Shown here in pieces: positions 7,879 through 15,991 of a stretch of DNA of 42,866 nt; position 1 is the first letter of the stretch; every line of letters begins with the position of its first letter. The DNA is taken from contig DAOUGI010000013.1 in the NCBI GenBank assembly GCA_034429215.1, forward strand, positions 1-42,866. Direction: 5' to 3'. The translations under genes were made by a program, and so were the position numbers. The notes beneath the pieces are model-generated. The model was given only the letters and a program-made list of their open reading frames with translations, was not told where the DNA came from and ran no database searches. The stretch comes from JAFGOG01 sp034429215. GTDB lineage: Bacteria > Chloroflexota > Anaerolineae > JAAYZQ01.

Positions 7879-9285
7879 ATGAAACTACAGTTCTTTGGTG
7901 CAGCGCGCACTGTCACCGGTTCCATGCACTTGCTGGAGGTCAACGGCTCTCGCATCCTGCTCGACTGCGGGCTGTACCAAGGGCCTCGCCAGGAGTCATT
8001 CGACCGTAACCGGAACCTCCCCTTTGAGGCCCGTACCGTTGACGCGATGATCCTGTCCCATGCCCACATCGACCATTCGGGCAATATCCCTGTGCTGGTC
8101 AGGTCGGGGTTTACCGGCGACATCTTTACCACCGCGGCCAGCCGCGACCTGTGTGCTGCCATGCTGCGTGACTCGGCCCACATCCAAGAAGAAGATGCGG
8201 AGTATGTCAATAAAAAGCGTACCAAGCAGGGCCTGCCTCCTGTCGAGCCGCTGTACACTACCGAGGACGCTGAGCGCAGTCTGAACTCCTTTGTCGGCCT
8301 GGGTTACAACCGGCCACTGCAAATCGCGCCCGGCATCACCGTGACCCTGTACGACGCCGGCCATATCCTCGGCTCGGCCATCGTCGTCCTCGACGCGGAA
8401 GAGGGTGGGCAAAAGCGGCGGCTGGTTTTCACCGGCGACCTGGGCCGCAAGGGGATGCCGATCCTTCGTGACCCTCAAGTGGTGGACAAGGCAAACTATC
8501 TCATCATCGAGAGCACCTACGGCGACCGTCTCCACGATCCGATCGAGTCCACCGATCAGGCGTTGCGCAGCGTCGTCGTGGAAACCTATCAGCGGGGCGG
8601 CAAAGTCATCGTCCCCGCCTTTGCCGTCGGCCGTACCCAGGAGCTCGTCTACGCTCTGCACCGGCTGATGGCAGCTCGCAAATTGCCCAGCCTGCCCATC
8701 TTTGTCGATAGCCCTTTGGCCGTCAACGTTACCGAGGTTTTTCGCCTCCACCCCGAATGTTTCGACAGCGAGACACGGCAGTTCAGTGCCGCGGGCGACG
8801 GCCGCGACCCCTTTGGCTTTAGCCGGCTCACCTACGTCCGCTCGGCCGAGGCATCGAAAGAGCTAAACTTTATGCGCGAGCCGGCAATCATTATCAGTGC
8901 CTCTGGCATGGCCGAGGCCGGCCGCATCCTGCATCACCTGAAAAACAACATCGAAGATCCACGTAGCACGGTGCTCATCGTCGGCTGGCAGGCGCCCGAC
9001 ACCCTAGGCAGGCGGCTGGTCGAGCATCAGCCCATCGTCAAGATCTTTGGCGAGGAGTACCACGTCAAAGCACAGGTTGTGACCATCAACGGGTTCAGCG
9101 CCCATGCCGATCGCCCTGAGCTGGTCGATTATGCCCGTCAGATGGTCAACCCTGACCTGAAGGCGGTTTTTGTCGTCCACGGTGAAGAGTCGGCCAGTCT
9201 GGCCCTGGCCGAGGCGTTGGCCGACCTGACCGAGGGCCAGGTCAGTGTGCCCAGATTGGGCGATGCGTACACACTGTTGCCCTAG
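7879..9285 (+). CDS. MBL-fold/beta-CASP RNA-processing exonuclease-like protein
   Basis: A 468-residue metallo-beta-lactamase protein of the YSH1/CPSF73-like group (COG1236), which cleaves or trims RNA with two zinc ions. The metal-binding HxHxDH motif is H61-H66 in SHAHIDHSG. Further ligands lie in DAGHILGSA and FTGDLGRKG. The beta-CASP insert carries VPAFAVGRTQELVYAL and ISASGMAEAGRI, and the C-terminal RMMBL segment has GFSAHADRPEL. All of these are expected of an active nuclease. The ATG at 7879 follows AAGGTAAGG, which overlaps the end of the pgk remnant, so it is probably transcribed from the gap operon. It acts in the cytoplasm; specific RNA targets cannot be told from sequence. Confidence 0.93.
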   Translation: MKLQFFGAARTVTGSMHLLEVNGSRILLDCGLYQGPRQESFDRNRNLPFEARTVDAMILSHAHIDHSGNIPVLVRSGFTGDIFTTAASRDLCAAMLRDSAHIQEEDAEYVNKKRTKQGLPPVEPLYTTEDAERSLNSFVGLGYNRPLQIAPGITVTLYDAGHILGSAIVVLDAEEGGQKRRLVFTGDLGRKGMPILRDPQVVDKANYLIIESTYGDRLHDPIESTDQALRSVVVETYQRGGKVIVPAFAVGRTQELVYALHRLMAARKLPSLPIFVDSPLAVNVTEVFRLHPECFDSETRQFSAAGDGRDPFGFSRLTYVRSAEASKELNFMREPAIIISASGMAEAGRILHHLKNNIEDPRSTVLIVGWQAPDTLGRRLVEHQPIVKIFGEEYHVKAQVVTINGFSAHADRPELVDYARQMVNPDLKAVFVVHGEESASLALAEALADLTEGQVSVPRLGDAYTLLP

Positions 9286-9333
9286 ACCCAAGTCCGGGCT
9301 TGGCAGCAAACCTAATACTTTCGACAGGATAAC

Positions 9334-9362
9334 TTGCTCAGCAAAGCAAACCGTGGTATACT
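9334..9362 (+). promoter_or_regulatory. Extended -10 promoter of the MutL/DUF6754 operon
   Basis: TTGCTC at 9334-9339 and TATACT at 9357-9362 are spaced by 17 bases, with TG at 9354-9355 giving an extended -10. The predicted start near 9369 lies 19 bases before the ATG at 9388. Genes from 9388 to 17062 are close together with no terminator between them, so this promoter may drive all seven. Confidence 0.7.
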
Positions 9363-9387
9363 GCAACCGCTTTACGTCAACCGTGTG

Positions 9388-9702
9388 ATGGCGAGCATCA
9401 TGTCGAGGAAATCGTTCGCAGAACAAGACCTGACCCAGGAGCGGTGCGGGCAGTTGATGGATGGGTTGGCCGAGCGGATCACCCGCCGGCGACTGGCGGC
9501 ACCGGCTGTCCTGCTCCTGGATCTGTTCAAGCCTTTCAGCTTTATCGCCAGCCAGGGCTTGCTTCTGTGCCAACCACTGTCGGCATGGATGAACATAGAA
9601 CAGAAGGTCGCGGATTATGCGGCATTGCTGGCCGACAGGTCTAACGTAGACTACCTGGTTGCCCGGCTCGAGCAGGGTAACAATCGTGAGGAGAGCGGCT
9701 GA
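9388..9702 (+). CDS. Conserved-type small protein of unknown function
   Basis: A 104-residue protein not recognised with certainty. It has a basic N-terminal part (about 30-37, ERITRRRLAAPAV) followed by a strongly hydrophobic stretch of about 28 residues (LLLDLFKPFSFIASQGLLLCQPL) that could be a membrane-associated hairpin or helix, then an amphipathic acidic tail. The start is constrained by the promoter: an upstream in-frame ATG at 9334 lies in the -35 box, leaving ATG 9388 or ATG 9400, neither with a good ribosome-binding site. Its stop TGA overlaps the ATG of the DUF6754 gene by one base, so it belongs to the operon and probably to the same membrane assembly. Confidence 0.7.
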   Translation: MASIMSRKSFAEQDLTQERCGQLMDGLAERITRRRLAAPAVLLLDLFKPFSFIASQGLLLCQPLSAWMNIEQKVADYAALLADRSNVDYLVARLEQGNNREESG

Positions 9703-10463
9703 TGGACCAAATCGGCTTGGGTGCGGGAACTGTAGCGCTCGTGCTGTTGCTCCTGATCCTCCCCATCTTGTTTTTTTTAACCTCCAGGGTGAGGGCCGGC
9801 AAATCTGGCAACTTGCGCCACATCGCAGGTCTGGAGGACTTGTCGGACTCTGTGGGACGCTCAGCCGAGACAGACCGGCCACTGCACGTATCGGTCGGCG
9901 TTGGCGGCGTCGGTGGCCTATCCACTGCTGAAACCTGGGCAGGACTTTCCTTGTTGACCCAGTTGGCCGACGAGGCTGCTTCGTGTGACACCCCCCTTAT
10001 CGTCACCGTCGCTGATCCCACCATTGTACCCGTTGCCCAAGACATCCTTCGCCGGGCCAGTATTCGGCACGGCAACCCTGCCGGCTACGATCCCACCCAA
10101 GTTCGCTTTATCGCACCCATTCCCATTGCTTATGCGGCAGGCGTAACGGGCATCTTGGAGCGTGAGCCGTTGACTGGCAGTGTCATGGTTGGCTCCTTTG
10201 GTGATGAATACCTGCTGATGGGGCAAACCGGCGCCCGGCGCGGCATCCGACAGCTCGTGGGTACAACAGACCCAGCGACCCTAGCCCAGGTCTATGCCTC
10301 TGCCGATGATACCCTGATAGGCGAGGAGACCTTTACTGCAGGTGCCTACACCCGCAAACTGCCCATCCAGATCGGCAGCTTGCTGGCTGAAGATTGGGCA
10401 CGCTGGATCGTAGCTGCTGCTGTCATCGTCCTGGCTATTTGGAAAATCCTGACCCGAGCGTAA
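9702..10463 (+). CDS. DUF6754-type membrane protein
   Basis: A 253-residue protein resembling the uncharacterised DUF6754 family (recognised from memory, not searched). One membrane helix lies at about 8-26 and another at the C terminus (about 230-249, WIVAAAVIVLAIW). Between them is a soluble alpha/beta region with glycine-rich turns (VGVGGVGGLSTAETWAGL), a PLIVTVADPTIVPVAQDIL strand-helix and ITGILE-like repeats. No catalytic motif is apparent. The ATG overlaps the previous stop (TGATG) and has GAGGAGAG at 9688-9695. The next gene follows after 10 bases. It probably anchors a domain at the membrane surface as part of the complex encoded by the operon. Confidence 0.75.
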   Translation: MDQIGLGAGTVALVLLLLILPILFFLTSRVRAGKSGNLRHIAGLEDLSDSVGRSAETDRPLHVSVGVGGVGGLSTAETWAGLSLLTQLADEAASCDTPLIVTVADPTIVPVAQDILRRASIRHGNPAGYDPTQVRFIAPIPIAYAAGVTGILEREPLTGSVMVGSFGDEYLLMGQTGARRGIRQLVGTTDPATLAQVYASADDTLIGEETFTAGAYTRKLPIQIGSLLAEDWARWIVAAAVIVLAIWKILTRA

Positions 10464-10473
10464 GGAGCAGGCT

Positions 10474-11124
10474 ATGGCCATTCTAAAACGAACCTTACCC
10501 GCTGCACTCGCCATCGCCGTCGGTTTGTTTGTCCTGGTGGCGTTGTTGCTGCCTGTTCCGCTGTTAAGTACCATCGGCGCCTACTTTATCGATTGTGCCG
10601 TCATCATCGCTGCGTTTGCCCTTTTCTTGGGCTTGCTCAATGTCGTGCGCGTGCATCTCCGCCACATCCGCGAGCGCACCAATACCTGGCCCTACAGCGT
10701 TGTGCTGTTGGTCACCCTGTTCGTGGTCTTGCTGGTCGGCCTTGTCACGTTCATGCCATCGGAAGCCAACCAGTCACAACCATCTGGCCCGTCGCATCCG
10801 GCCATGCAGTGGATCTTTGCCAATGTGCTGTCCCCAATTCAGGCTACGTTCGGGGCGTTGCTAGTCTTTTTGACTCTGGCGGCTGCCTATCGGCTCCTCC
10901 GGCTTCGTAACGTTGAATCTGCTGTGCTGCTGGTCGTTGCCCTGCTTGTTCTAGCCGGGCAGGCCAGTTTTGGATTGTTGCCCGTCTTGCCCCAGCTCCG
11001 GGATTGGATCCTAAATGTTCCGGCGCTGGCCGGCATGCGTGGTATACTGCTCGGCGTTGCCCTGGGCACTGTGCTGACCGGTATCCGCCTCCTGCTGGGC
11101 GTTGAACGCCCCTACAGTGATTGA
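10474..11124 (+). CDS. Polytopic membrane protein of unknown function
   Basis: A 216-residue protein with about six predicted membrane helices (near 7-30, 36-57, 75-95, 120-143, 148-170 and 188-208). Two basic loops (RVHLRHIRERT and YRLLRLRNVES) are likely cytoplasmic. I do not recognise a family. The start is clear: AAGGAG at 10462-10467 overlaps the preceding stop. The last codons (GVERPYSD) overlap a short inverted repeat ending in GCCCCTACA that may be a degenerate member of the repeat family found at 33724 and elsewhere. Its place between two other membrane proteins of the same operon suggests a subunit of a shared membrane complex. Confidence 0.8.
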   Translation: MAILKRTLPAALAIAVGLFVLVALLLPVPLLSTIGAYFIDCAVIIAAFALFLGLLNVVRVHLRHIRERTNTWPYSVVLLVTLFVVLLVGLVTFMPSEANQSQPSGPSHPAMQWIFANVLSPIQATFGALLVFLTLAAAYRLLRLRNVESAVLLVVALLVLAGQASFGLLPVLPQLRDWILNVPALAGMRGILLGVALGTVLTGIRLLLGVERPYSD

Positions 11125-11157
11125 CGTGGCATCTTGCCGAATGGGAGTGAAGTGTAG

Positions 11158-13506
11158 ATGATCTACTGCCCTGAGTGCGGTACCGCGAATCGGGATGGAA
11201 GCAAGTTCTGTAACGAATGCGGCCATACGCTTCTTGCTCAGACCGGGGTGAAATGTCCGCATTGCGATACACTGAATACTGTCCAGAGTGTCTTTTGCAG
11301 CCGCTGCGGGGGACGGCTGCTGGCACAGCCCTCGCCTGCTCCTAGTGCCGTCACGCCCCCGATCAAAGGGTTGTCTCTACCCACCAAGTCCACGGTCGGC
11401 GAGGGCGGGGAGGTCGAGCAGTCACCGGCCGAGGGTCTGGAAGGAGCGCTAACCCGCGGTTCTCGACTGGAGGATGCGCGGGAACCGATGGAGGAAGAGA
11501 GCGAAGAGATCCCCGATTGGCTGCGGGATTTGCAGGCCTCGCTGCCCATCGAGCCGGAGCCTGCTGCGCCGGAGCCCGAGCTTATCCCTAGCCCGCCTCA
11601 ATCTACGGCAATTCCAGAGACTTTCCAACCGAAAGCCGACGAATTGCCTTCTTGGCTGGCTGAATTACGGACGACCGTCGAGGCGGAGGCTCCCGCGGGT
11701 CCGGCCGTCGAGGTTGAGCCGGCGGAAGAAGAACTGCCTTCCTGGCTGGCCGAATTGAAGACGACCGCCGAGGCGGAGGCTCCCGCGAGTCCGGCCGTCG
11801 AGGTCGAGCCGGTGGAAGAGGAGTTGCCCTCTTGGCTGGCTGAATTACAGACAACTGCCGAGGCGGAGGCTCCCGCGGGCCCGGCCGTCGAGGTCGAGCC
11901 AGCGAAAGAAGAACTGCCTTCCTGGCTGGCCGAATTGAAGACGACCGCCGAGGTGGAGGCTCTCGCGAGTCCGGCCGTCGAGGTCGAGCCGGTGGAAGAG
12001 GAGTTGCCCTCTTGGCTGGCTGAATTACAGACAACTGCCAAGGCGGAGGCTCCCACGGCTCCGGCCGTCGAGACCGAACTGGTGGAAGAGGATCTGCCCC
12101 CCTGGCTGGCCGAATTTAAGCCGCCGGCTGATGTGGAGGCTCCCACGGCTCCGGCTGTTGTGGTCAGGCTGGCAGAAAAGGAGCTGCCTTCCTGGCTGGC
12201 CGAGCCGCAGCCTTCTGTAACGGTCGAATCTCCGCTCGAAGCTCCCGAGGCTGAACTGGAGGAAGGGGAGTTGCCCGATTGGCTCGTGCCTACTCCCGAG
12301 TCGGGAATTGCCGGCGAGGAAGAGACGCTGGCCCGGGCCGAGATCCCAGACTGGCTGCTGGCGCTAAAGCCACGCGAGCTGAAGGCAGAAGGGGAGGCTG
12401 TTGGCGTTGAAACGGTCGTTGAAGAGGCGGTGGAGCAAACGGGAGTGCTGGCCGGCATCAGGGATGTCCTGCCGGTCGAGATGCTGATTGCCCAGCCGCG
12501 CGCCGTGACACCTGCTGAAGTCATGGAAACTCCTTTCACTGGAGAGGCAGCCCTGGTTCAGGCAGCTCGGGTGCGACTCTTTGACGAGATCGTCACCCGG
12601 TCGCCGATGGTTGCACCCAAGGTACTGGCCAAGCCGAAGGCGCGGCTGATCGACCTCTTGCCCTGGTGGATCGTTTATGCCATCCTCATCTTGGCTGTGG
12701 CGGTGCCACTGCTGCTGGGCAAACCGCTGTTTGACCGCAACATCGAACCGGCCCCATCTGTCGAGACCTTGTACGAGGCCATCGAGTCTTTGCCGGCCAA
12801 CGCCCAGGTGCTGATAGCTGTCGATTACGATCCAACCACGAGCGGTGAGATGGATGTTGTTGCCCAGTTGCTGGTCGGCCATCTCATGGATCGGCAGGCG
12901 CGCATTGTGGCAGTCAGCCTTCTGCCCGCCGGGCCTGCCACTGCCGAAAACCTGGTGAAAGAAGCGGCTGCCAGCTATCCTGGCTACCAGGCTGAGGATG
13001 GCCAGCGGTATGTCAACTTGGGATACCTGCCCGGCCAGGCTTCGGCGGTCAGGCTGTTGGGACAATCGCTGCCTGACGCTTTGCCACGCGATTTCCAAGG
13101 CAGGCAAGTGACGGCCCTGGCAGCGCTGAGCGGGATCACTTCAACCCAAAGTTTCGATCTGATCGTCGAATTGGCTGCAGCCTCTGACACGCTGCGGTGG
13201 TGGATCGAACAGGCTGGTGCACCTTACGACGTCCCCTTGGTGGCTGGGGTCAGCGCGGCGGTTGATCCTATAGCCCGGACCTACTATGAGACCGAGCCTC
13301 AGCAGTTGAAGGGGATGATCGGCGGAATACCGGGTGCGGCCAGTTACGAAAGCCTGGGCTCCGGCGGGGCCGGACCATCACCGGAAATGGCCGCTCGTCT
13401 CGATTCCTTGTTGGTCGGGCAGGTGCTTGTGATACTAGTGATCCTGGGCGGCAATCTAATCCGCCCCAAAGGTGTGGCGCGGCGTGGTGCAGGGAGGGAG
13501 CAGTGA
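11158..13506 (+). CDS. Double zinc-ribbon protein with LPxWL repeats and an extracytoplasmic domain
   Basis: A 782-residue multidomain protein. Two zinc ribbons open it (C4/C7/C18/C21 and C33/C36/C47/C50). A long acidic, proline- and alanine-rich region (about 60-430), likely disordered, carries about ten copies of the motif [IL]-P-[DSP]-W-L, most within a 30-residue tandem repeat (162-341). A membrane helix at about 500-525 leads to a folded domain of about 220 residues on the other side (NAQVLIAVDYDPTTSGEMD; GMIGGIPGAASYE), and a second helix at about 750-770 returns to a basic tail. The zinc ribbons and repeats would be cytoplasmic. The ATG follows GGGAG at 11143-11147. The stop overlaps the next GTG start. 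The layout suggests a cytoplasmic docking platform tethered to a membrane complex; no enzyme function is evident. Confidence 0.85.
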   Translation: MIYCPECGTANRDGSKFCNECGHTLLAQTGVKCPHCDTLNTVQSVFCSRCGGRLLAQPSPAPSAVTPPIKGLSLPTKSTVGEGGEVEQSPAEGLEGALTRGSRLEDAREPMEEESEEIPDWLRDLQASLPIEPEPAAPEPELIPSPPQSTAIPETFQPKADELPSWLAELRTTVEAEAPAGPAVEVEPAEEELPSWLAELKTTAEAEAPASPAVEVEPVEEELPSWLAELQTTAEAEAPAGPAVEVEPAKEELPSWLAELKTTAEVEALASPAVEVEPVEEELPSWLAELQTTAKAEAPTAPAVETELVEEDLPPWLAEFKPPADVEAPTAPAVVVRLAEKELPSWLAEPQPSVTVESPLEAPEAELEEGELPDWLVPTPESGIAGEEETLARAEIPDWLLALKPRELKAEGEAVGVETVVEEAVEQTGVLAGIRDVLPVEMLIAQPRAVTPAEVMETPFTGEAALVQAARVRLFDEIVTRSPMVAPKVLAKPKARLIDLLPWWIVYAILILAVAVPLLLGKPLFDRNIEPAPSVETLYEAIESLPANAQVLIAVDYDPTTSGEMDVVAQLLVGHLMDRQARIVAVSLLPAGPATAENLVKEAAASYPGYQAEDGQRYVNLGYLPGQASAVRLLGQSLPDALPRDFQGRQVTALAALSGITSTQSFDLIVELAAASDTLRWWIEQAGAPYDVPLVAGVSAAVDPIARTYYETEPQQLKGMIGGIPGAASYESLGSGGAGPSPEMAARLDSLLVGQVLVILVILGGNLIRPKGVARRGAGREQ
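11641..12180 (+). repeat. Six tandem 90-bp coding repeats
   Basis: Six contiguous 90-base units, each encoding 30 residues that begin ELPSWLAEL and continue with an A/E/P/V-rich linker. A seventh, degenerate unit follows to about 12270. Units 2-3 (11731-11910) and 4-5 (11911-12090) are almost identical in their first parts, pointing to a recent 180-base duplication. Confidence 0.9.
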
Positions 13507-14198
13507 CGGACGGTTTGGGTTTTTTCGTAGCGGCAATCCTGACCCTGTGTGTGTTTAGCTATCTACTAGGCGATAACGCTCTGTACCGGCTGGCTGAACA
13601 CCTGTTCGTGGCGGTGGCTGTGGGATATGCCGTTGTCGTTGCCTTGCACCAGATTCTTTGGGCCAAACTCCTTTCGCCGATGATCGTTGCCGCAAACGAC
13701 GGCAACGCGGGGCGTGTGCTGTTGTTGTTCATTCCACTGGTGTTGGGGTTGTTACTCCTGGTCAAGTCCTCCAGGCGGGCAGGACCTCTATCCTGGTTCG
13801 GCAACCTCAGCGTGGCCTTTCTGTTGGGTGTCGGTGCAGCTGTGGCCATCGCCGGCGGGCTGGTGGGTACCTTGCTGCCGCAGATAGAAGGTGCTTCTGA
13901 TGTGACCCGTTACGTGACGCGTTACGGGCCGGTTTTGGGGCTGTTCAGCGGCATCGTAGCGGTTGTCGGCACGGTCGGTGTCCTTCTTCATTTCCACTTT
14001 GGCTCTGGAGATGGGCGTTTGTCCCACTTTCGTAACTCTCTAGTGCGGAGTTGGGGTGGTGTGGGGTGGTGGTTTATTCTGATCGCCTTTGGCGCCCTAC
14101 TTGCTACGATTTTCTTATCACGCCTGCCGTTGTTAATGGGGCGGATCCAATTTCTAATCGACGGTGTGCGCCACGCCCCTTGGGCGGGTGGAGGCTAG
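13503..14198 (+). CDS. Polytopic membrane protein of unknown function
   Basis: A 231-residue protein with about six membrane helices (near 6-24, 33-52, 69-86, 98-123, 140-165 and 185-208). The GTG start at 13503 overlaps the previous stop in a GTGA arrangement and is preceded by GCAGGGAGGGA, so translation is coupled to the zinc-ribbon protein. The loop after helix 2 (LSPMIVAANDGNAGR) and the RYVTRYGPVLG segment are the most distinctive non-membrane stretches. No family is recognised. Like the gene at 10474 it has no catalytic signature, and the two may form the membrane core of the complex encoded by this operon. Confidence 0.82.
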   Translation: MTDGLGFFVAAILTLCVFSYLLGDNALYRLAEHLFVAVAVGYAVVVALHQILWAKLLSPMIVAANDGNAGRVLLLFIPLVLGLLLLVKSSRRAGPLSWFGNLSVAFLLGVGAAVAIAGGLVGTLLPQIEGASDVTRYVTRYGPVLGLFSGIVAVVGTVGVLLHFHFGSGDGRLSHFRNSLVRSWGGVGWWFILIAFGALLATIFLSRLPLLMGRIQFLIDGVRHAPWAGGG

Positions 14199-14201
14199 CC
14201 C

Positions 14202-15977
14202 ATGGCTCACGACTTTCAGATGCCCAGCGAGTCCATATTGGCCATCGACTGCGGTAGCACGATGACCCAGGTGGCCCTGTTCGGCCAGGTAGCAGGGGAG
14301 TTTCGGTTCATCGCCAGGGGTCAGGCCCCAAGCACCGTCGAACCGCCCTGGAACGACGTCATGGCTTCGGTACGGCAGGCCATCCAGCAACTGTCCGAAG
14401 TAACAGGTTGGTCCTTTCTCAACGATCAGGGTCAGCTCATTACCCCAGAGCGCCAGAATGGTGGGGTAGATGCGGTCGTAGCGACGACAAGCGCCAGTGA
14501 GCCTCTGCGCCTGGTGTTGACCGGGATCATGCGCGACGTCAGCCTTGCGAGCGCTCGGCGTGCGATTGGCATGTCCAGTGCAGTGGTCGATGGGTTGGTA
14601 TCGGTAGATAGGCGCAACGGCGGGACCTTGAACAACGACATCAGCGGACAGGTGCGGCTGATCAATGAGCTGATGCCCGACGCGGTCGTGATCGTCGGCG
14701 GGGTAGACGGCGGGGCCAGCAGGCCGGTGCTGCAGTCGGTCGAAGCGGTGACGCTGGCCTGTTCGGCGCTGCCAGAAAACCTCCGCCCCCCCCTCATCTA
14801 TGCCGGCAATACGGCGCTGCGTGAACAGGTGGCAGAAATCGTCGGCAACCAGGCCGAGCTACGGGCTGTAGACAATGTGCGTCCCAGCCTTGACGTAGAG
14901 AACCTTTGGCCGCTACAGGCAGAGATCGACGAGCTGTATCGCCAGCGCAAGATGGAAAGGACGCCCGGTCTTGGCACGCTTGCGGCCTGGACTCCGCTGC
15001 AAATGCTCCCCACCGCCACTGCCTTTGCCCACACCATCCAATACCTGGCACGCACGGCTCGCCCGGGAGGCGTCAATGCCCTGGGCGTGGATGTCGGAGG
15101 ATCGACCACTACGTTGGCCTCCGTTGTCGACGAGCAAGTCGACCTGCTGGTTCGCAGCGATCTGGGCCTGAGCTACAGCGCTGCAGGTATCCTCAAGCAC
15201 CTGTCGGTCGAGTCGATTATGCGTTGGCTGCCATTCGAAATACAGCCGGGCGAGGTTTCAAACGCACTCCACAACAAGGCGATCCACCATCGGACCCTGC
15301 CCCAAACACGGCAAGACCTTCTTTTAGAGCAAGCGGTAGCCCGTGAGGTCATCCGCCTGTCGTTGGCCGAACTGGCTACCCATTGGCCGCATGGCAAATC
15401 TCTGATCTACCAGGGCCTCACCCCCGCCTTCCAGCTCATCGTCGGCGCCGGCGGTGTCCTGTCTAGTGCACCCACCTACGGCCAGGCGGCCCTCATACTC
15501 CTCGACGCCGTGGAGCCGGTAGGCGTTTTCAGCCTTGCTCTCGACAAGGCCAGACTGGTTGCATCCCTTGGCGCCGTCGCCGCCGTCAACCCCCTGGCTG
15601 CTTCTCAGGTGGCATCCCGCGATGCTTTGCTATACCTGGGCACTGTCGTTGCTCCCATCGGCTCGGCGCGTGAGGGCGAAACCGTCCTCACCTTCAAGAT
15701 CGAATATGAGGATGGCCGTTCTCTTGAAGTAGAAGTTGCCTATGGCTCCTTGGAAGTTATCCCGCTGCCGGCCGGGCAAATAGCCAACCTCGAGCTGCGG
15801 CCCACCCGCCGTTTCGACGTCGGCTGGGGTGTCAAGGGCAAGGCTGGCAAGACCGAGGTACAGGGCGGAATCCTGGGCATCATCATCGATGCTCGAGGCC
15901 GCCCCTTGCCCATCGCTGCCGATTCCGAGCAGCAGATAGAAAAGATGCAGCGCTGGCTGTGGGACATGGGGTCCTGA
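14202..15977 (+). CDS. MutL/GlmL-family ASKHA ATPase-like protein
   Basis: A 591-residue protein of the MutL family (PF13941; the GlmL/MutL accessory protein of glutamate mutase, unrelated to mismatch-repair MutL). The actin-like ATPase fold shows phosphate-1 ILAIDCGSTMTQVALFG (D16), phosphate-2 ALGVDVGGSTTTLASV (D297) and an adenosine-type loop VGAGGVLSS (about 414-422). Classic members are about 460 residues; this one has roughly 120 extra C-terminal residues, rich in beta strands (about 475-590). No B12-dependent mutase subunit is encoded nearby, so a repair role for a mutase is unsupported. Instead it is flanked by membrane proteins and a barrel-sandwich protein. The ATG at 14202 follows GGTGGAGG and lies 3 bases after the previous stop. 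It is probably the energy-using component of the system. Confidence 0.88.
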   Translation: MAHDFQMPSESILAIDCGSTMTQVALFGQVAGEFRFIARGQAPSTVEPPWNDVMASVRQAIQQLSEVTGWSFLNDQGQLITPERQNGGVDAVVATTSASEPLRLVLTGIMRDVSLASARRAIGMSSAVVDGLVSVDRRNGGTLNNDISGQVRLINELMPDAVVIVGGVDGGASRPVLQSVEAVTLACSALPENLRPPLIYAGNTALREQVAEIVGNQAELRAVDNVRPSLDVENLWPLQAEIDELYRQRKMERTPGLGTLAAWTPLQMLPTATAFAHTIQYLARTARPGGVNALGVDVGGSTTTLASVVDEQVDLLVRSDLGLSYSAAGILKHLSVESIMRWLPFEIQPGEVSNALHNKAIHHRTLPQTRQDLLLEQAVAREVIRLSLAELATHWPHGKSLIYQGLTPAFQLIVGAGGVLSSAPTYGQAALILLDAVEPVGVFSLALDKARLVASLGAVAAVNPLAASQVASRDALLYLGTVVAPIGSAREGETVLTFKIEYEDGRSLEVEVAYGSLEVIPLPAGQIANLELRPTRRFDVGWGVKGKAGKTEVQGGILGIIIDARGRPLPIAADSEQQIEKMQRWLWDMGS

Positions 15978-15991
15978 ATCGGAGGAGATAG

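Noticed and set aside
11097..11117. A further copy of the GGGC...GCCCCTACA repeat at the end of the membrane protein gene
   Set aside because: The inverted repeat is only 6-7 bases and the arms are much closer together than in the other copies; it may be a chance feature of the GVERPYS codons.
11598..12539. A 313-codon Ser/Ala-rich antisense frame over the zinc-ribbon gene
   Set aside because: It is the mirror of the 90-base coding repeats; repetition alone keeps it open.
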